From: Planococcus citri
Lineage: Eukaryota > Arthropoda > Insecta > Hemiptera > Pseudococcidae
Assembly: GCF_950023065.1 (NCBI RefSeq)
Contig: NC_088678.1
Location: 30,742,580 to 30,806,579, forward strand
Direction of reading: 5' to 3'
Length of the DNA stretch: 64,000 nucleotides
Shown piece after piece: positions 47,913 through 59,987 of the stretch. How positions within the stretch are numbered: position 1 is the stretch's first letter; the number at the start of each line of letters is the position of its first letter. A program made the translations under genes and the position numbers. The notes below the pieces were generated by a model. The model did not search any database. It saw only the letters and a list, made by a program, of their open reading frames with translations, and had not been told where the DNA came from.

Positions 47913-48040
47913 ATGATTTTTCTATCCATCGATGTACATATGAATATTACTTAGCAAAGTCTTGGAATAAACTGGAACTTGGCAATTATGATATGATCGA
48001 AAATTTGTTTACTACTTTTAATATGATTATGAAATCTTGA
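47913..48040 (+). CDS. Possible orphan terminal exon
   Basis: A long pyrimidine tract ending in TTTTTCAG precedes 42 codons that end in TGA at 48038-48040. The product (SIHRCTYEYYLAKSWNKLEL, then YDMIENLFTTF) has balanced composition unlike its neighbours. No partner exon or family was recognised, and the satellite just upstream makes a gene doubtful. A ~196-bp tandem duplication starts inside its end (copies near 48011 and 48207). Confidence 0.2.
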
Positions 48041-48365
48041 ATTATTTTGAAATATTTTCATTATTGAACGAATTTTGATGTATGTACCTATATCATGAGT
48101 TGATTTTTTTTCATCCTGTCAAATGATTGTTTTTAGTGATAAGAAATCAAGTGTTTTGCATTTTTACTTTTTATCGACATTTTTTAAAATCAAGTACATA
48201 GGTACCTACTTTCAATATGATTATGAAATCTTGAATTATTTGTAAATATGTATTTTCATTATTCAGATGTACCTACATAATTATTATGAGTTGATTTTTT
48301 TTTATTCTGTCAAATACTTGTTTTTAGTGATATGAAATCAAATGTTCTGCATTTTTATTTTTTAC
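48011..48365. repeat. Tandem duplication, period about 196 bp
   Basis: The block ATATGATTATGAAATCTTGA ... GAGTTGATTTTTTTT ... TGTTTTTAGTGAT occurs twice, starting near 48011 and 48207, with small differences. Confidence 0.65.
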
Positions 48366-48805
48366 GGAAAAAATCTGTGTTGTGTATTTGTGGCTGTACT
48401 TTTTCTCATTTTCTTTATTGTTCAGTTATTTTTGTTCAAATTACATTATGTTTCGTGGGAAAAAATCATCCCATCGATTTAAAATTCCATAAAATAATGC
48501 CTTGTTTTTTTAATTTTTTTTTCCAGTTCAATTGTATCAGTTGATACCTCTCACAGGATATTAGTGTCTGTAAGGCTCAAATTGTTAGAAAATCTCCTTA
48601 AAATGTGATTACGGCATCAAAATCGTAATCGGCGACCTCAAATTAGTGAGAACTCGTTGCTTATGAAAAAATTGTACTTATGTATAACACAGGTAAGTAA
48701 TTGTAACGAATAAATTGCGGATGAAAAGTTGATAATACTCCTGCAAAAATCGCGATAGGCAGCCATTTTGACCGTGACTAGAGATTGCGATCAATTCTCT
48801 ACGAA

Positions 48806-49034
48806 CACAGCGCCATCTATTGGAATAAAATAGAAACTTTGTTCTGCTTTTGAAAACTAGGTCAAAAATGTGAAAATGTCATTAAATGAAGCATCTCTTT
48901 TTCAACGTAGTTCCAAAATATTTGGAAAGATAGCGCCACGCGCATATCTAGACTTCATTTCGCCATTTTTTAAAACTAAGTTTTCATAAACGCGGAACAA
49001 GGTTTCTGTTTTATTCCGATAGATGGCGCTGTGT
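48806..49034. mobile_element. MITE-like inverted repeat, ACACAGCGCCATCTATTGG ends
   Basis: Left ACACAGCGCCATCTATTGG and right CCGATAGATGGCGCTGTGTG mirror each other. The next bases (AATAAAATAGAAACTTTGTT and its mirror) extend the arms to about 50 bp around a loop of about 130 bp. No ORF. The target duplication is not obvious. Confidence 0.65.
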
Positions 49035-49039
49035 GTCCG

Positions 49040-52000
49040 TTGAAAATCCAAATTCCGAACTAGATAATTTGTGCACTCATTTAGTTACTTTCTCGCTCGC
49101 TAGACAACGTCGAGGATGTTTCAAATAAGTACTTGAATAACGATTTCTTCTTATGATATTTTTGAAATAATGCAGTTAGGTACTTAAATCGAATTAACAC
49201 ACTCTAGGCTGATTACCAGCTCGAAATTTCACTGAAACAGTGGGCTACAAATTTCCTAGCAAACATGAGTATGCAACTTGCAACTTCATTCTCATGAAGT
49301 TAGTTTTCCGCTGTATTTTTAATTTTGAATTAATAGCGAAAAAACTATCTGTGAAAATAAAATTAAAAGCTGGTCCAAAATTTGAATTGCAATCAAATAA
49401 TGTCATCCAATTCAAACAGGGCCATGCTTTTTCTCACTTATTGATGTAAGCAAAATAAGTTACTCGTAGTTCATTTATTTGAGATCATTAACACAAATAT
49501 TACAAAACAATATGAACAATATTTTTGTAAAACCATCATAAAAGTAACGATACTTACGAAATGAATCATTCATATCACAAAAGTTATCATATGTGTACAA
49601 TACATACAATAATAATTAATAGGTACATAATATCACAAAAGAGAAACTAATTGATACAGTTTGATGAAAATTGAAAAATAAAACAAATTGATCGCGTAGT
49701 TGAATAAGTTGCCTACCCTGTTCACCGTAAATATGCAAAAATGATGTAAAACAAGTTGCCTATTCAATTTGCCGCAAATATGTATGGTTCATCAGCGGGT
49801 GTTCATGAATGTTGAGTCTGAGCAAGTTGAAGAAGAATAACTTGATTTTTTTAAAACCTTCGTTGTTTAAGTGATTCTTGAATCAGAATTACCTATTTTG
49901 AAAAGATTATGTAATAAGAAGGTTTATTGACTTAACAAAATGCATATTTTTGCAATAATGATGAATAATTATTCTTGAAGAAATAAAATCTGATTTCATC
50001 TGCTTTTGAAAATTTCAATTTTAATGAATCCAGTAACACTTGATTTTTTACTTTTTAAACCGAGATTAGTAGAACAAAAAGTCAAAAACGGGGTTTCTTG
50101 CCATTTTGAAAATGTGGACGTATCGCCATTTCAAATTCCAACTGATACTTTTATTTGACATTTTCAACCTTGAAAGCATTTTACTCGTAGATCTGTAAGA
50201 AAATAAAAACCTTATATGTAGTAATCTCTTTTCATCATTTATCATCCGTAGATAGCTAATCAGCGATCAGATTCAGTATTTCTATTTGCTTTAATAGGTA
50301 CTTACTTAGCAAATCGGTCATGCATTTCATAATCCAATTCACTTTATTCAACACTACCAACTCCATGTACAAGAATCCCCTGAAAAATTTATACCAGAGA
50401 TTAAATTGATTATGAATGGATAAATATTAAATTCTGTAATAAATATACGGTGAGTTTTTTTAAAAAAGAAAGACATACCTAAATTAAAATAGATTAACGG
50501 AGTCATAAAATACGACGTGAAACTAACTGAAGCAACATTTTCTTGAAAAAGTGCTGTATTTTGAACTAAACATGAAACAGCCAACATGCCCCTTGGAAGC
50601 CACAGCTTAGGCAATTTATTCGACATATTTCTTCCAACTTCTCTCAATTGATGTTGAACGTGTTAAGACTATGACAATTCCTAAATTGAACAATGCTGGC
50701 AGGCATTCCAAGATCGCTGATGAGATGTTTTGCTAATTAGGGGTAAAGGCCCTACTTTTTTACCCCTTGAGCCTTGAGGACATTTCTTGAAATTTATTTT
50801 GATCTAATGAAACTAGGGAAAAAATAAAAAGCTTGTTGAAATCAACTTACAAATACATTACTTAACAAGATTCAGTATTTGTACATAGTAAAAGCTTCAA
50901 TTTAATTAGGTTGACCGAAAATAAGTTTTACCCTTGTTTCCTAATTTTTTTGTCCACTCCGCCATTTTTTGCTGATTATCAATTGTAACACCGTATAAAG
51001 ATTATTTGCTCGAATTTTCATCGAAAAAATTTGATACACGTATGTATATTTTTGGGTTTCAAAATTCCTAGACCACCAGATGAACACGTTTTTCACCAGA
51101 AAATATTTTTTGGAAATTTGTTGTCGAACGAAATTAGTAAAAATTTGCTGTGAAAGTTTTTTCTCTGATTTTATGTTTTCAAGTTTCTGCTATTCAAAAA
51201 TTGTTGAGAATTTTTATTTTTTTAAAATATACATTCAAATATGTACATTCCCTAAAAATGAATCATATATCAAACCTCGAAACAGTCGTCTGTGAGATAA
51301 AATTCTGAAAATAGGGGAGTAAAAAATTAGAGAACGAAAATGAATATGGGTTTTCTACTTTTTTTAACCCTGGTAAAAAAAATATATAAAACTGGACTTG
51401 AATGGTTCCCTAATTTTTTACCCCCTTTAAAATTTTTTACCAAATAGTTCTCAAAAAACCTTCATAATTTTCCATTTAGTTTTTTCTTGGGAAAAGTCAG
51501 GGAAAATCATTTCTTCATAAGATATTTTTTTTACAAATTTTTGAAATTTTCAACCCCCTCTTCTCTCAAAAAACCAAGTATGGTGAGTTTTTTCGAAGTG
51601 ACTGTTTTAAGTTACATCAAAACTAATAATGTTTCGGATGTGTTCTGCCAAATATGGAGAAAATGTGGATTTCATCATCTTACCTAGAAAGGCTCCTTTA
51701 TTGGTTGAATTTTTCGAAAATTATAAAAAAATACTTGAGTAGGTATCAATCTGTATTTTTTCTTCACCTCCTCATCTCCTGTCTGCTCCAAACCGATCGA
51801 ATTCACTGCATCTCTGTTGAACACGTACGAGTATGTAGCATACAAGAAATGCATTTATTCGTGCATCTAACGTGTAGACTTACCTGCTCGGTGCTCGCAG
51901 AATTCACGTAAAGGATGTTACACGTGAAAGAGTAATCCACTCAAGTAGAACATGTTTTTCAGTTGTTACCGTTTTATCGCAATGATTCATAATGAAGCCT

Positions 52001-53440
52001 ATAAACAAAACAAGAAAATAATAAATGCATAAATGATTTGTTTTATACAAATCTCTAGAAAAGAAGAAATATTGTTTAAGCTTATCTGTTTTAGCAAGCT
52101 GTTGCTTAAAAGTTTTATTGCTTTAAATTTTGATAAAGGTATAAGCGGACAGTAATGCATATATACTCGTGACATCCAGTGGTTTTAAAATTTACATCCG
52201 CCATAAATAATTATTCACCAAGGGGTATCTAATAAGTACAAATCGTACACCTTTCGTTATTGCGATTATTCTCCATATACCAGCAATCGTACCAATGTAC
52301 TTACTTACAAGTATATTCCTCCACCTTCACAATTGGTACGAGTAGGTACTCAGCACAGATGCCATTAAACCGCGCAAACAATCATCAAATTTATAACTTG
52401 TCTACCTCTTTTTTTTTTTTTTTTTTGCCTTCTTCATTCTCACTGCCATATCTGCATTCTATTACAAAGCGTAAAATTATACAATAACGCGGCGTGTTTT
52501 AGGTACCAATGATGGAATACGCGCAGAATAGACTTTAAGAGTGAAAAAAAGCCGCTAGTAGCAGAGTAAGAATTTGTAATTGGAAAATGTTGTTCCATAT
52601 TATATTACCTCACGTCGTTATTATTGTTAATATTATTAAAGCTATATTTTCTGTACTCGGTGCTACTTACTTTAACTTATATTTATTACAAGTGAATTTA
52701 TGTTTGTTCGGTGCGAAACATAAATCTGGTCCATATTCAGAACTTGTTATCGGTTGCACGCCATCTTCTGATAACTTGTATTAGCGACCATGATTGATTA
52801 TCATTAAAGCAGCCTTATTCAACTTCAATGTTTTCTGCCTATGCTATATGCATAAGCCAATGGTACCTTTTGAAAATTATCTAATGACGATAAATTAGCC
52901 TACGTTGTGGTGATGGAAAATTTTACCTATTTGTAAAAAATTACACCTATATCGAAGCGATAAAACATCCGTTGAGTGGTGGGTTACCTAGTACTTGTGA
53001 TTTGTATTATTTTCTTGTTGGACTGGAATTCGTCATTGATTCGTTTTGGGTTTGCAACATTTTGCTCAATTGCTGAAACAAAATTAAAATTAAAATGATG
53101 AAGACTTACGAGTAAAAAGATGGGGGGGGGGGGTGAGAAAAAAATACAGGAAATAATAATACATTTTTATGTTACTAGTAATGCAATTGTCCAATGAAGT
53201 AACAGCGATATATCTGTTGCCAAATTGAATTCAAATGTGAAATTTTGGTCGAACTTAATACATTTTTAATTCCAGGCATTTACCTACAAACGTACGTATC
53301 ATAAAATTGAAAAATGGACCAAACATAATTTTGAAAAATCAATTTTTACCAACTCTTATTCAAATTTGAGGCATTGCCAAATCTAATGTAAAATAGGACT
53401 TGAATTGAAATTGGCGTATTTTCCGAATTCAATTTGAAAG
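49040..53440. other. Intergenic, no gene seen
   Basis: AT-rich with short ORFs. The phrase TTTTTTACCCC or its mirror recurs at about 50755, 51318 and 51413, indicating a small dispersed repeat. Poly-T at 52410-52427 and a G run at 53123-53132. Confidence 0.4.
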
Positions 53441-54207
53441 GGAATCATTGTGCCCCCAATAACGACCACTACTCCACTCTGTCTTGGGCTAGTGTGGCTG
53501 CAGTCGCAACTGAGCCAACTATTTTCCGGACTGTATCAGTCCACCTTGTCGGAGATCATCCTCTCCCTCGTGTTCGGGGGACCTAGCCAAAGAGAATCCC
53601 TTTTTCGATGTTTTCTGGTCCTCTTCTGGCTATGTGTCCAAAATAACTCATTATCTTGGTTTCACATATTTTATTTAGCCTGGTTGGTTCTTGCAATTAT
53701 TCCACAATTGATGCATTTGTTTGGTGCACAGTGCATGGTAACTTCAACATCCTGCTTCATATCCACATTTCAAAGGCATCAATTCTTTTTCGATCATCTT
53801 GCTCCAATGTCCAGGTCTCCGCTCCATGTGAGAAAACTGGAAAAACTAGCATCCTGATTAGTCTCTTTCTTGTTTTTATGGAGATTTTCTTGTTGGTGGT
53901 GACTTTTCTCAAACAAGACACGCTGCTTTTCCAAGAGCTATTCTTCTTCTAATTTCCTTGGCTGATCCTCCATTAGCATCCACAAGTGAACCCAAATAAA
54001 TAAATGAATTCCGTTTTTCAAATTCATTCAGGGCTTCGGATTCTGGTAGGTATCCAGCTCTATCAACAACCATGACTTTGGTTTTCCCCAAATTTATAAG
54101 GAGTCCCATGTCCTTACTGACCATCCTGACCCACCAGTCAGTTCTGCCAGATCCTCTTCATTTGCGGCTATGAAGGTGGTGTCATCAGCGTAACAGAGAT
54201 TGGAGAT

Positions 54208-54335
54208 TCTTCTTCCTCCTATCTTTATGCCACCTTCCCAGGTCTCCAAGGCTTTTTGCATGATGTACTCGTCTTCTTCCTCCTATCTTTATGCCACCTT
54301 CCCAGGTCTCCAAGGCTTTTTGCATGATGTACTCG
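54208..54335. repeat. 64-bp tandem duplication inside the LINE
   Basis: TCTTCTTCCTCCTATCTTTA starts at 54208 and again at 54272, each followed by the same bases to GATGTACTCG. Since 64 is not a multiple of three, it shifts the frame between reverse-transcriptase motifs B and C. Confidence 0.9.
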
Positions 54336-54584
54336 CCATAGATGTTGAACAGCAGAGGAGAGAGTATGCAGCCCTGCCTTACTCCCTGTTCTGGCTGAAA
54401 AGGGGCTGACTCTTCACTGCCTACTCTAACACTCATCTTGTTCTTGTCATACAGCGATTTGATCAGCTCAATTAGGTGCTCTCATGCTCTGGAACTCCCA
54501 TCTCGCGTAGTACCTCATATAGTTTTGTCCAATTGACACAGTCAAAGGCCTTTGCATAGTCAACAAAACATACCCAATTGGCAC

Positions 54585-54832
54585 ATTTCTTGTGATATCT
54601 GACTACTCATTTCTGCAGTCAGAAATTGCCGTTTTGACAGTCAGATTTACAGTCTGACTACAATCAACCAATCAGAAACAAGTATTTTTTTGATATTCCA
54701 AGATGGCGCTGACTCGTCAGAAGACTGAGTGGAGATCTGAGCGTGGATCTGACTAGTCAGATCCAAGAACCACAGTCAGATATTGCCGTTTTGGCAGTCA
54801 GAAAATACATTCTGACTGATATGTGGTCATAT
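54585..54832. mobile_element. Insert in the LINE built of CAGTCAGA / TCTGACTG words
   Basis: Two similar blocks, CAGTCAGAAATTGCCGTTTT near 54618 and CAGTCAGATATTGCCGTTTT near 54773, lie in direct orientation, with many further TCTGACT/AGTCAGA words in both orientations around them. The block separates LINE pieces that should adjoin just before motif A. The exact ends and target duplication are unclear. Confidence 0.5.
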
Positions 54833-55172
54833 CCCTATTCAGATGCACTGTCTAAAAAATGCTGCTTTGCCAACTGGGTAGTACCGCAGGGCGCAGGGAT
54901 GTTGAATTCATGGAATTTTTTGATTATTTGTCAGATGTTCAAAATCTGCTCTCTTGTACCTCTTCTAGGTATAAAATCTGCCTGTTTAGGTGGAATCTTC
55001 CTATGCATGTATGCCTTGATCCTATTGTTGATTATTCAGAGCATCACTTTACTGGCATGTGGAATCGGGGCTATTGTGCAATAATTGGCGCAATTTTTCA
55101 TATCACCTTTCTTGTGTAGCGGAATTAACACTGATTTGCAGCAATCTTCTGACCATTCTCTTTTGCGCCATA

Positions 55173-55322
55173 TGTGACCATCCATGATAATAAAACTGAC
55201 CATTCGTCTCAAAAATCGAAAAATGTTCTTTTGCCTATTTTTGGGCATTAAATGATTTAGGGGACAAAAATTTGCGAAAATTTTTTTTCGATGGATGGTT
55301 GGTTTTATTGCGGACGGTCACA
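55173..55322. mobile_element. 150-bp MITE with TA duplication, inserted in the LINE
   Basis: It begins TGTGACCATCC and ends with the mirror GGACGGTCACA; the similarity continues inward (AATAAAACTGACCAT / ATGGTTGGTTTTATT). TA flanks both ends (55171-55172 and 55323-55324). Removing the element with one TA leaves a continuous LINE reading through NNIWRKREWSEDCCKS, which confirms the boundaries. Tc1/mariner type by its target duplication. Confidence 0.85.
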
Positions 55323-55879
55323 TATGTTGTTGCATATCTTCCAGACCACCTTCTCTGCTTTCTTACCCATGGACGTAGTATCTCAGACTCAATGCCATCA
55401 CATCCAGACTCTTTGAGTTTCCTCAACGCCTTGATGGCATTTCTTACTTCATTAAGTAAGATATCTGGCTCTTCTACACTGTCCACTTCAATTTCTGGTG
55501 CTTCATCGTTGTTTGGGTTCAGTGGTTCACTCTTATATAGCTAGCTGCAATACAATCTCCAGTTCTCTAGAATCTTATTCAAGTCCCATGCGACTATACC
55601 ATCCTCAGCTGTGATTTCACGTGATTGTGGACCGTGGTTTAAAATCTCTGGTGATCTGTTTTTATCTTCTTGAATAATACCTATGCTTGATTTATTGTGG
55701 TCAGCATATTCAATTTCTTCACAACATCTGTTCAGGTAGGCTTCTCTGTCTACCTAAATCAAAATCAAGGCATTTGCCAAAACTTGAGAGTAAAGCCAGG
55801 ACAGTCTAGAGGCATGTGAAGCCCCAAGCCAATATAATTTGGTACTATTTCTAGGGACTAAGCTATGTAGAGGTTTTTT

Positions 55880-56345
55880 TTTCTGTTCTGGATTTTTGGG
55901 AGCTCAAATGTGAATTTTTCATTTTAAAACAAGAAACAAATAGGCTAGAGCAAAGCAAGGGCAAAAGATTTTGAAAATTTGTATTTTGAGGGAACTAAAA
56001 ACGATTTTTTTTCATGTGAGGAGTTCATTTTTTGGCTTTTAAAATTTTAGAATTTGAAAGCTTTTTTTTAGGGTGTTAATTATTTTGAGAAAGAAAACAG
56101 AAAAGATCCACATGAAGGCGAAAGCTCTTGAAAATTTGCATTTCTAGAGGCTTAAAAACGATACTTTTTATTCTAGAAGCTTATTTTTTCACTTCAAAAC
56201 TTTAAAAGTTGAATAATATATTTTTGTTTAGAAATTTCGAGTCTGAAGAAGAAAAGAAAACAAGCCTGAGCGAAGATGGGGCAAAAGCTTTCAAAAATTT
56301 GTTTTTTGAGAAGTAAAAAAACAGTTTTTTTCTGGGATAAACTGA
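55880..56345. repeat. Degenerate tandem repeat, three units of about 160 bp
   Basis: GGCAAAAGATTTTGAAAATT near 55958, GCGAAAGCTCTTGAAAATTT near 56117 and GGCAAAAGCTTTCAAAAATT near 56280 each precede a CTAAAAACGAT-like word and an A/T-rich remainder. Confidence 0.5.
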
Positions 56346-56429
56346 CCCCTTTACCCCCCCCCCCCTCCACTTCGATGGTCCTAAGTGAAGCTTAAGCAAA
56401 AAGTAATTTTGACGTGGAATTCTTACCAA

Positions 56430-58790
56430 ATCAAGTTCAATAGTGAATAATGATGCATTTCACTGATTTCTACAAACTCCCGAACCTAGATCAGAACTTT
56501 ATTTGAAAAGATGCTGCAAAAGTTTTGTATTTTTATTTGAAGAATTTGCTAAAAACTCTAGTGCTGAAAGAAAATCAGAAGCTGTTTTGAGGAAATGATC
56601 AGAAGTGCTGATTACTGATTGTTTGGCTAAATAAAAATTTTGGACATGGACTGCTGGATTCCAAGAATAGGTACGCAAACTTTGAAAACGAACCAACAAA
56701 ATATTTGAGACAAAATAGGTAATCCATTTTAAAAATTGATGCTGCAGTAATCTCAAATTTTCAAGTAGGTAAGTCTCAAATTTCAATAATTTCTTCAATA
56801 TTTTAGCTCAAAATTACATGACATTCTCTAAACCTATTTTTATGAAGATGCTTTTGCTAAACCAACAAGCAGGTAGGTAGGTATGTATTCCAAATGCTTT
56901 CTTATAGGTAGGTCTAGGTACCTGTATAGTGCACAATGGTTAAAAAAAACTTGCCACAGTTGCACAGGTACTTACCCATTTAAATAATTTCCAGCCACAG
57001 AAGATCGTGTTATCTACATAACACATGTACCTATATGTAAGGGTAAAACTGCATAAGTTACATTACGTATCACGTAAGTAAGTATAGTAGGTATCTCAGT
57101 AATTCAGTATACATATTTCAACCTTGAAAATCACACTTCGTAAATCATTCATCGACAATAAGCGCCTTACTTATTGTAGTTTTTTTCCTCTCTTCTTTTT
57201 TTTTTTTATTACTTATTTTATTTCTAACGTAGGTACCTGTTATGAACACAAGTTACGCTTGCGCGCTCGGTCGCTTGATTAGTTTTAATTTATGGATCCA
57301 AATTAGGAATGATGAAACGTATCGGGTATTAGGTATCGATAGGTAATCTTTAATAAGAAGCAAATTAGAGCTTTCTTGATTGCTTCTAGTCGATTTATAC
57401 AAAGCCCATTGAATCAGGTTTCGAGCATTAATTCTTTAGGATGTAAACGTCCGATTTAATAAAGATTAACAAAGACCGATGGTAACTTTTGCTCAACATT
57501 TACCAACGATTTATGAGTTGTTCAAATATACAATCGTTTCATTATCCTAATGAACTAGACACTGGATATAATTTGTGCGTTTTACACTTTTTTTTTCTTC
57601 TTCTTCGTACTCCAAGTGCGATTGTGTTACGAACCATCATCACTACCGATTTTTTTTCACTTCTTGACGATTTATTCGAGGGGTAAAAAACGATGTATCT
57701 ATTTATTGAGTAATTTATAGTTTCGAATTCAATTCAGTGGTAAATTATCGACGTATAAATTTTACCCCAGTGCAGTGTTGTAATACGTTTTCAACGTATT
57801 TTTGATTTATAAATGTAGGTAAAAATGTATAGCGTATCCGATACGTAAATGAGCTTTATTTAGTGAATCTAATAAATAAAATCCACTTAAAAATGTAGCG
57901 TATCCGAATATACGAGTAGATAGATACTTTGGATCCGGATTTGTTTTTGTAGCGAGCAATTTACTCGTACCTACGATGAAATATTTGAACCTGGTTATTG
58001 AGAAGCCACACGACGAGAAAATAAAAATTCCTATAGTCTGTCAAATTTCGTGCGAGTTTTCAATTTTCGTGTTTAATTAAATATTTGGCACTTTGGCATT
58101 AATGAGACATCGGGTTAACAAATAAAACTCCGCAATTTCGTTATAAGAGAATTGAATTGAATCGAGAAGCGTTTACGTTGACACAGATCGCTACAAGCTA
58201 AAAAGTAATTGTTAGTGATCACGCTGGTTTTCAGATGTTAAAATTAATTGATTATTGTTTCGGGCAGTTTCGCGTGTAAATGTCATTTCGTTAGGTCCAT
58301 ATTAAGTAGGTAGGTTGTGTAATCGAAAAATGCGAAGATTTGCTAGCGATGAATGTACGGTATGATGAGATTGGAGTTCAACATCTCATTTTGTGTTGTT
58401 TTTGTACGAGATGAAAATTGATAATAATATTTTAAAAATTTTATGGAAATGTGGTGTGTGGTGAAATTGATCGAGCTTATTTTAAAGACTGTTTTGTTAG
58501 ATTTTTATCTTGTCTTTATTCACAAGGAACGAAACTCTTGAAAGTTTTGGGGTGCGAAAATTGGAGCTCTTCTGGTTCAAAAAAAATATGAAAATTTGTT
58601 CTTAAGCTCAAATAGATAATTCAATCCATCGTTGCCAGATTTTTCTCCTCTCTAAGGGAAATTTTAAATCATGAATATGTTTTTTTGGTCAAGCTGACTT
58701 AATGCTCGATCAGACATGATCGTCTGAACCAATCCGCATTTTGATGTCCGGCTCCGATTAGATGTGTCTGTCTACATATATGGAAGCAGG
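56430..58790. other. Intergenic, no gene seen
   Basis: Short ORFs only. The part around 57850-58400 is somewhat CpG-richer and has few homopolymers. No recognised product. Confidence 0.35.
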
Positions 58791-58799
58791 TCATCAAAC

Positions 58800-59280
58800 C
58801 AAAATTTGATCTGATTAGGTCTGGTCTGACCATCCAGACTAGCTTTTCAGCCTATTGACTTGTCTGTCTGACTTTTCAAGGCCACCTGTCTGCCTGTCTG
58901 GCCTCTTAAAGACAATCTCCCCGTCAGTATATATGGCTTCATGGGGTTGTCTGTCTTCTTGTCTAGCCTCTTAAGGTCATTGATTCGTCCAACTATGTAG
59001 TATCTTAGGGTCACAGACCTGTCTTGTCTAGCCTCTCACTGTTGTCTGTCTGCCTGTTTGGATTTTCGAGGTACTCTGCGTGCCTGCCTGTCTTCTCAAG
59101 GTCGTTTATCCTCTCAAGGTCAATGACCCTCTTGTCTGACCTCTAAAGACCATTAAATTACATGTCTAGCCTCTCACGTTTGTCTGTCTGTCTGGTTGTC
59201 CTCTCAAGGCCATTTACCTGTTTGTCTGGCCTCTCAAGGTCGTCTGTCCACCTGTCGAGCCTCTCAGCAATTTAGTAATT
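58800..59280. repeat. CTGTCTG minisatellite
   Basis: Imperfect units of about 25-50 bp built from CTGTCTGGCCTCTCAAGGTC recur about ten to fifteen times (for example near 58865, 58900, 58960, 59020, 59065, 59170, 59220 and 59250). Composition is clearly different from the flanks. Confidence 0.75.
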
Positions 59281-59985
59281 ATGTATCAAGTTCTTATAAG
59301 TTAGATTTGGTATCCAAACGTGACTTTAACACCAATAAAAATTTCAAAGATTAGGGAAAATACAGTGGTAATACTCGTATGGGGTACACGGACTAAAACT
59401 CTTCTTCAATGTAGAGAAATTTAATAAAAATAAAAATTTCGGTGACATTAAAAGTTCAAACATTTTTCTATCCTTGGAAAAAATTGTGACCCGAAAAATT
59501 ATTTTTACTATTTTAAATTATTTTTTGAAAAAGAAAAGTTCAAAATTGACCATTTTTCAAAAAGTTGCAGATAATATGGGGGGGGGATACTAGGTAGTAG
59601 GTACCTAGTAAAAATGACTTAAAAATTGACTTTTAAAAAAACGGAGTTTTTATGATTTTTTATACGATTTTTTGATTTTTTCTGAGAAAATTGTTGAAAA
59701 TTTACCAAAAAGTTGCAGTGCTGTAAAATTAGGTACTTAAATGTTCCAAACACTTTTGACATTATTTCAGACGGACCCCTAAAATGTTGGAAGAAAATCA
59801 TTTGGTGACGCTTACAATGTCAGATATTTATAAAATGAAAAAAGTAAAAAAAACCTGTTGACTTTCAGACACAATGTCAGACTTTTGAAAACGTTGAAAT
59901 GACAATATTTGATTAACTTGAGCAAAAACTATATCCATGGTTCAAAAACTTCCCTTGGTGAGGAGACTTTACCCACCCATTTTTT
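59281..59985. other. Intergenic, no gene seen
   Basis: AT-rich spacer between two minisatellites, with an eight-base G run at about 59580. Nothing else recognised. Confidence 0.35.
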
Positions 59986-59987
59986 TG

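Larger units (their letters stand above)
53440..55760 (-). pseudogene. Broken LINE (non-LTR retrotransposon) with reverse-transcriptase domain
   Basis: On the minus strand, pieces of one retrotransposon polyprotein appear in order. At about 55740-55340 there is an upstream part including AIKALRKLKESGCDGIESEI. At 55170-54960 follows SVLIPLHKKGDMKNCANYC. Motif A (FVDYAKAFD) lies at about 54541-54570, motif B (GVRQGCILSPLLFNIY) at about 54340-54395 and motif C (YADDT) at about 54178-54195. TKVMVVDRAGYLPESEA with IYLGSLVDANGG follow at 54100-53950, and an AETWTLEQDD-like C-terminal part at 53830-53500. Frames shift and stops occur, a 64-bp block is tandemly duplicated and two inserts interrupt it, so it cannot be active. 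The clade (RTE/CR1/Jockey-like) cannot be fixed by eye. Confidence 0.9.

Noticed and set aside
53450..53952. Plus-strand frames of 98-135 codons
   Set aside because: They are antisense to the decayed C-terminal part of the LINE.
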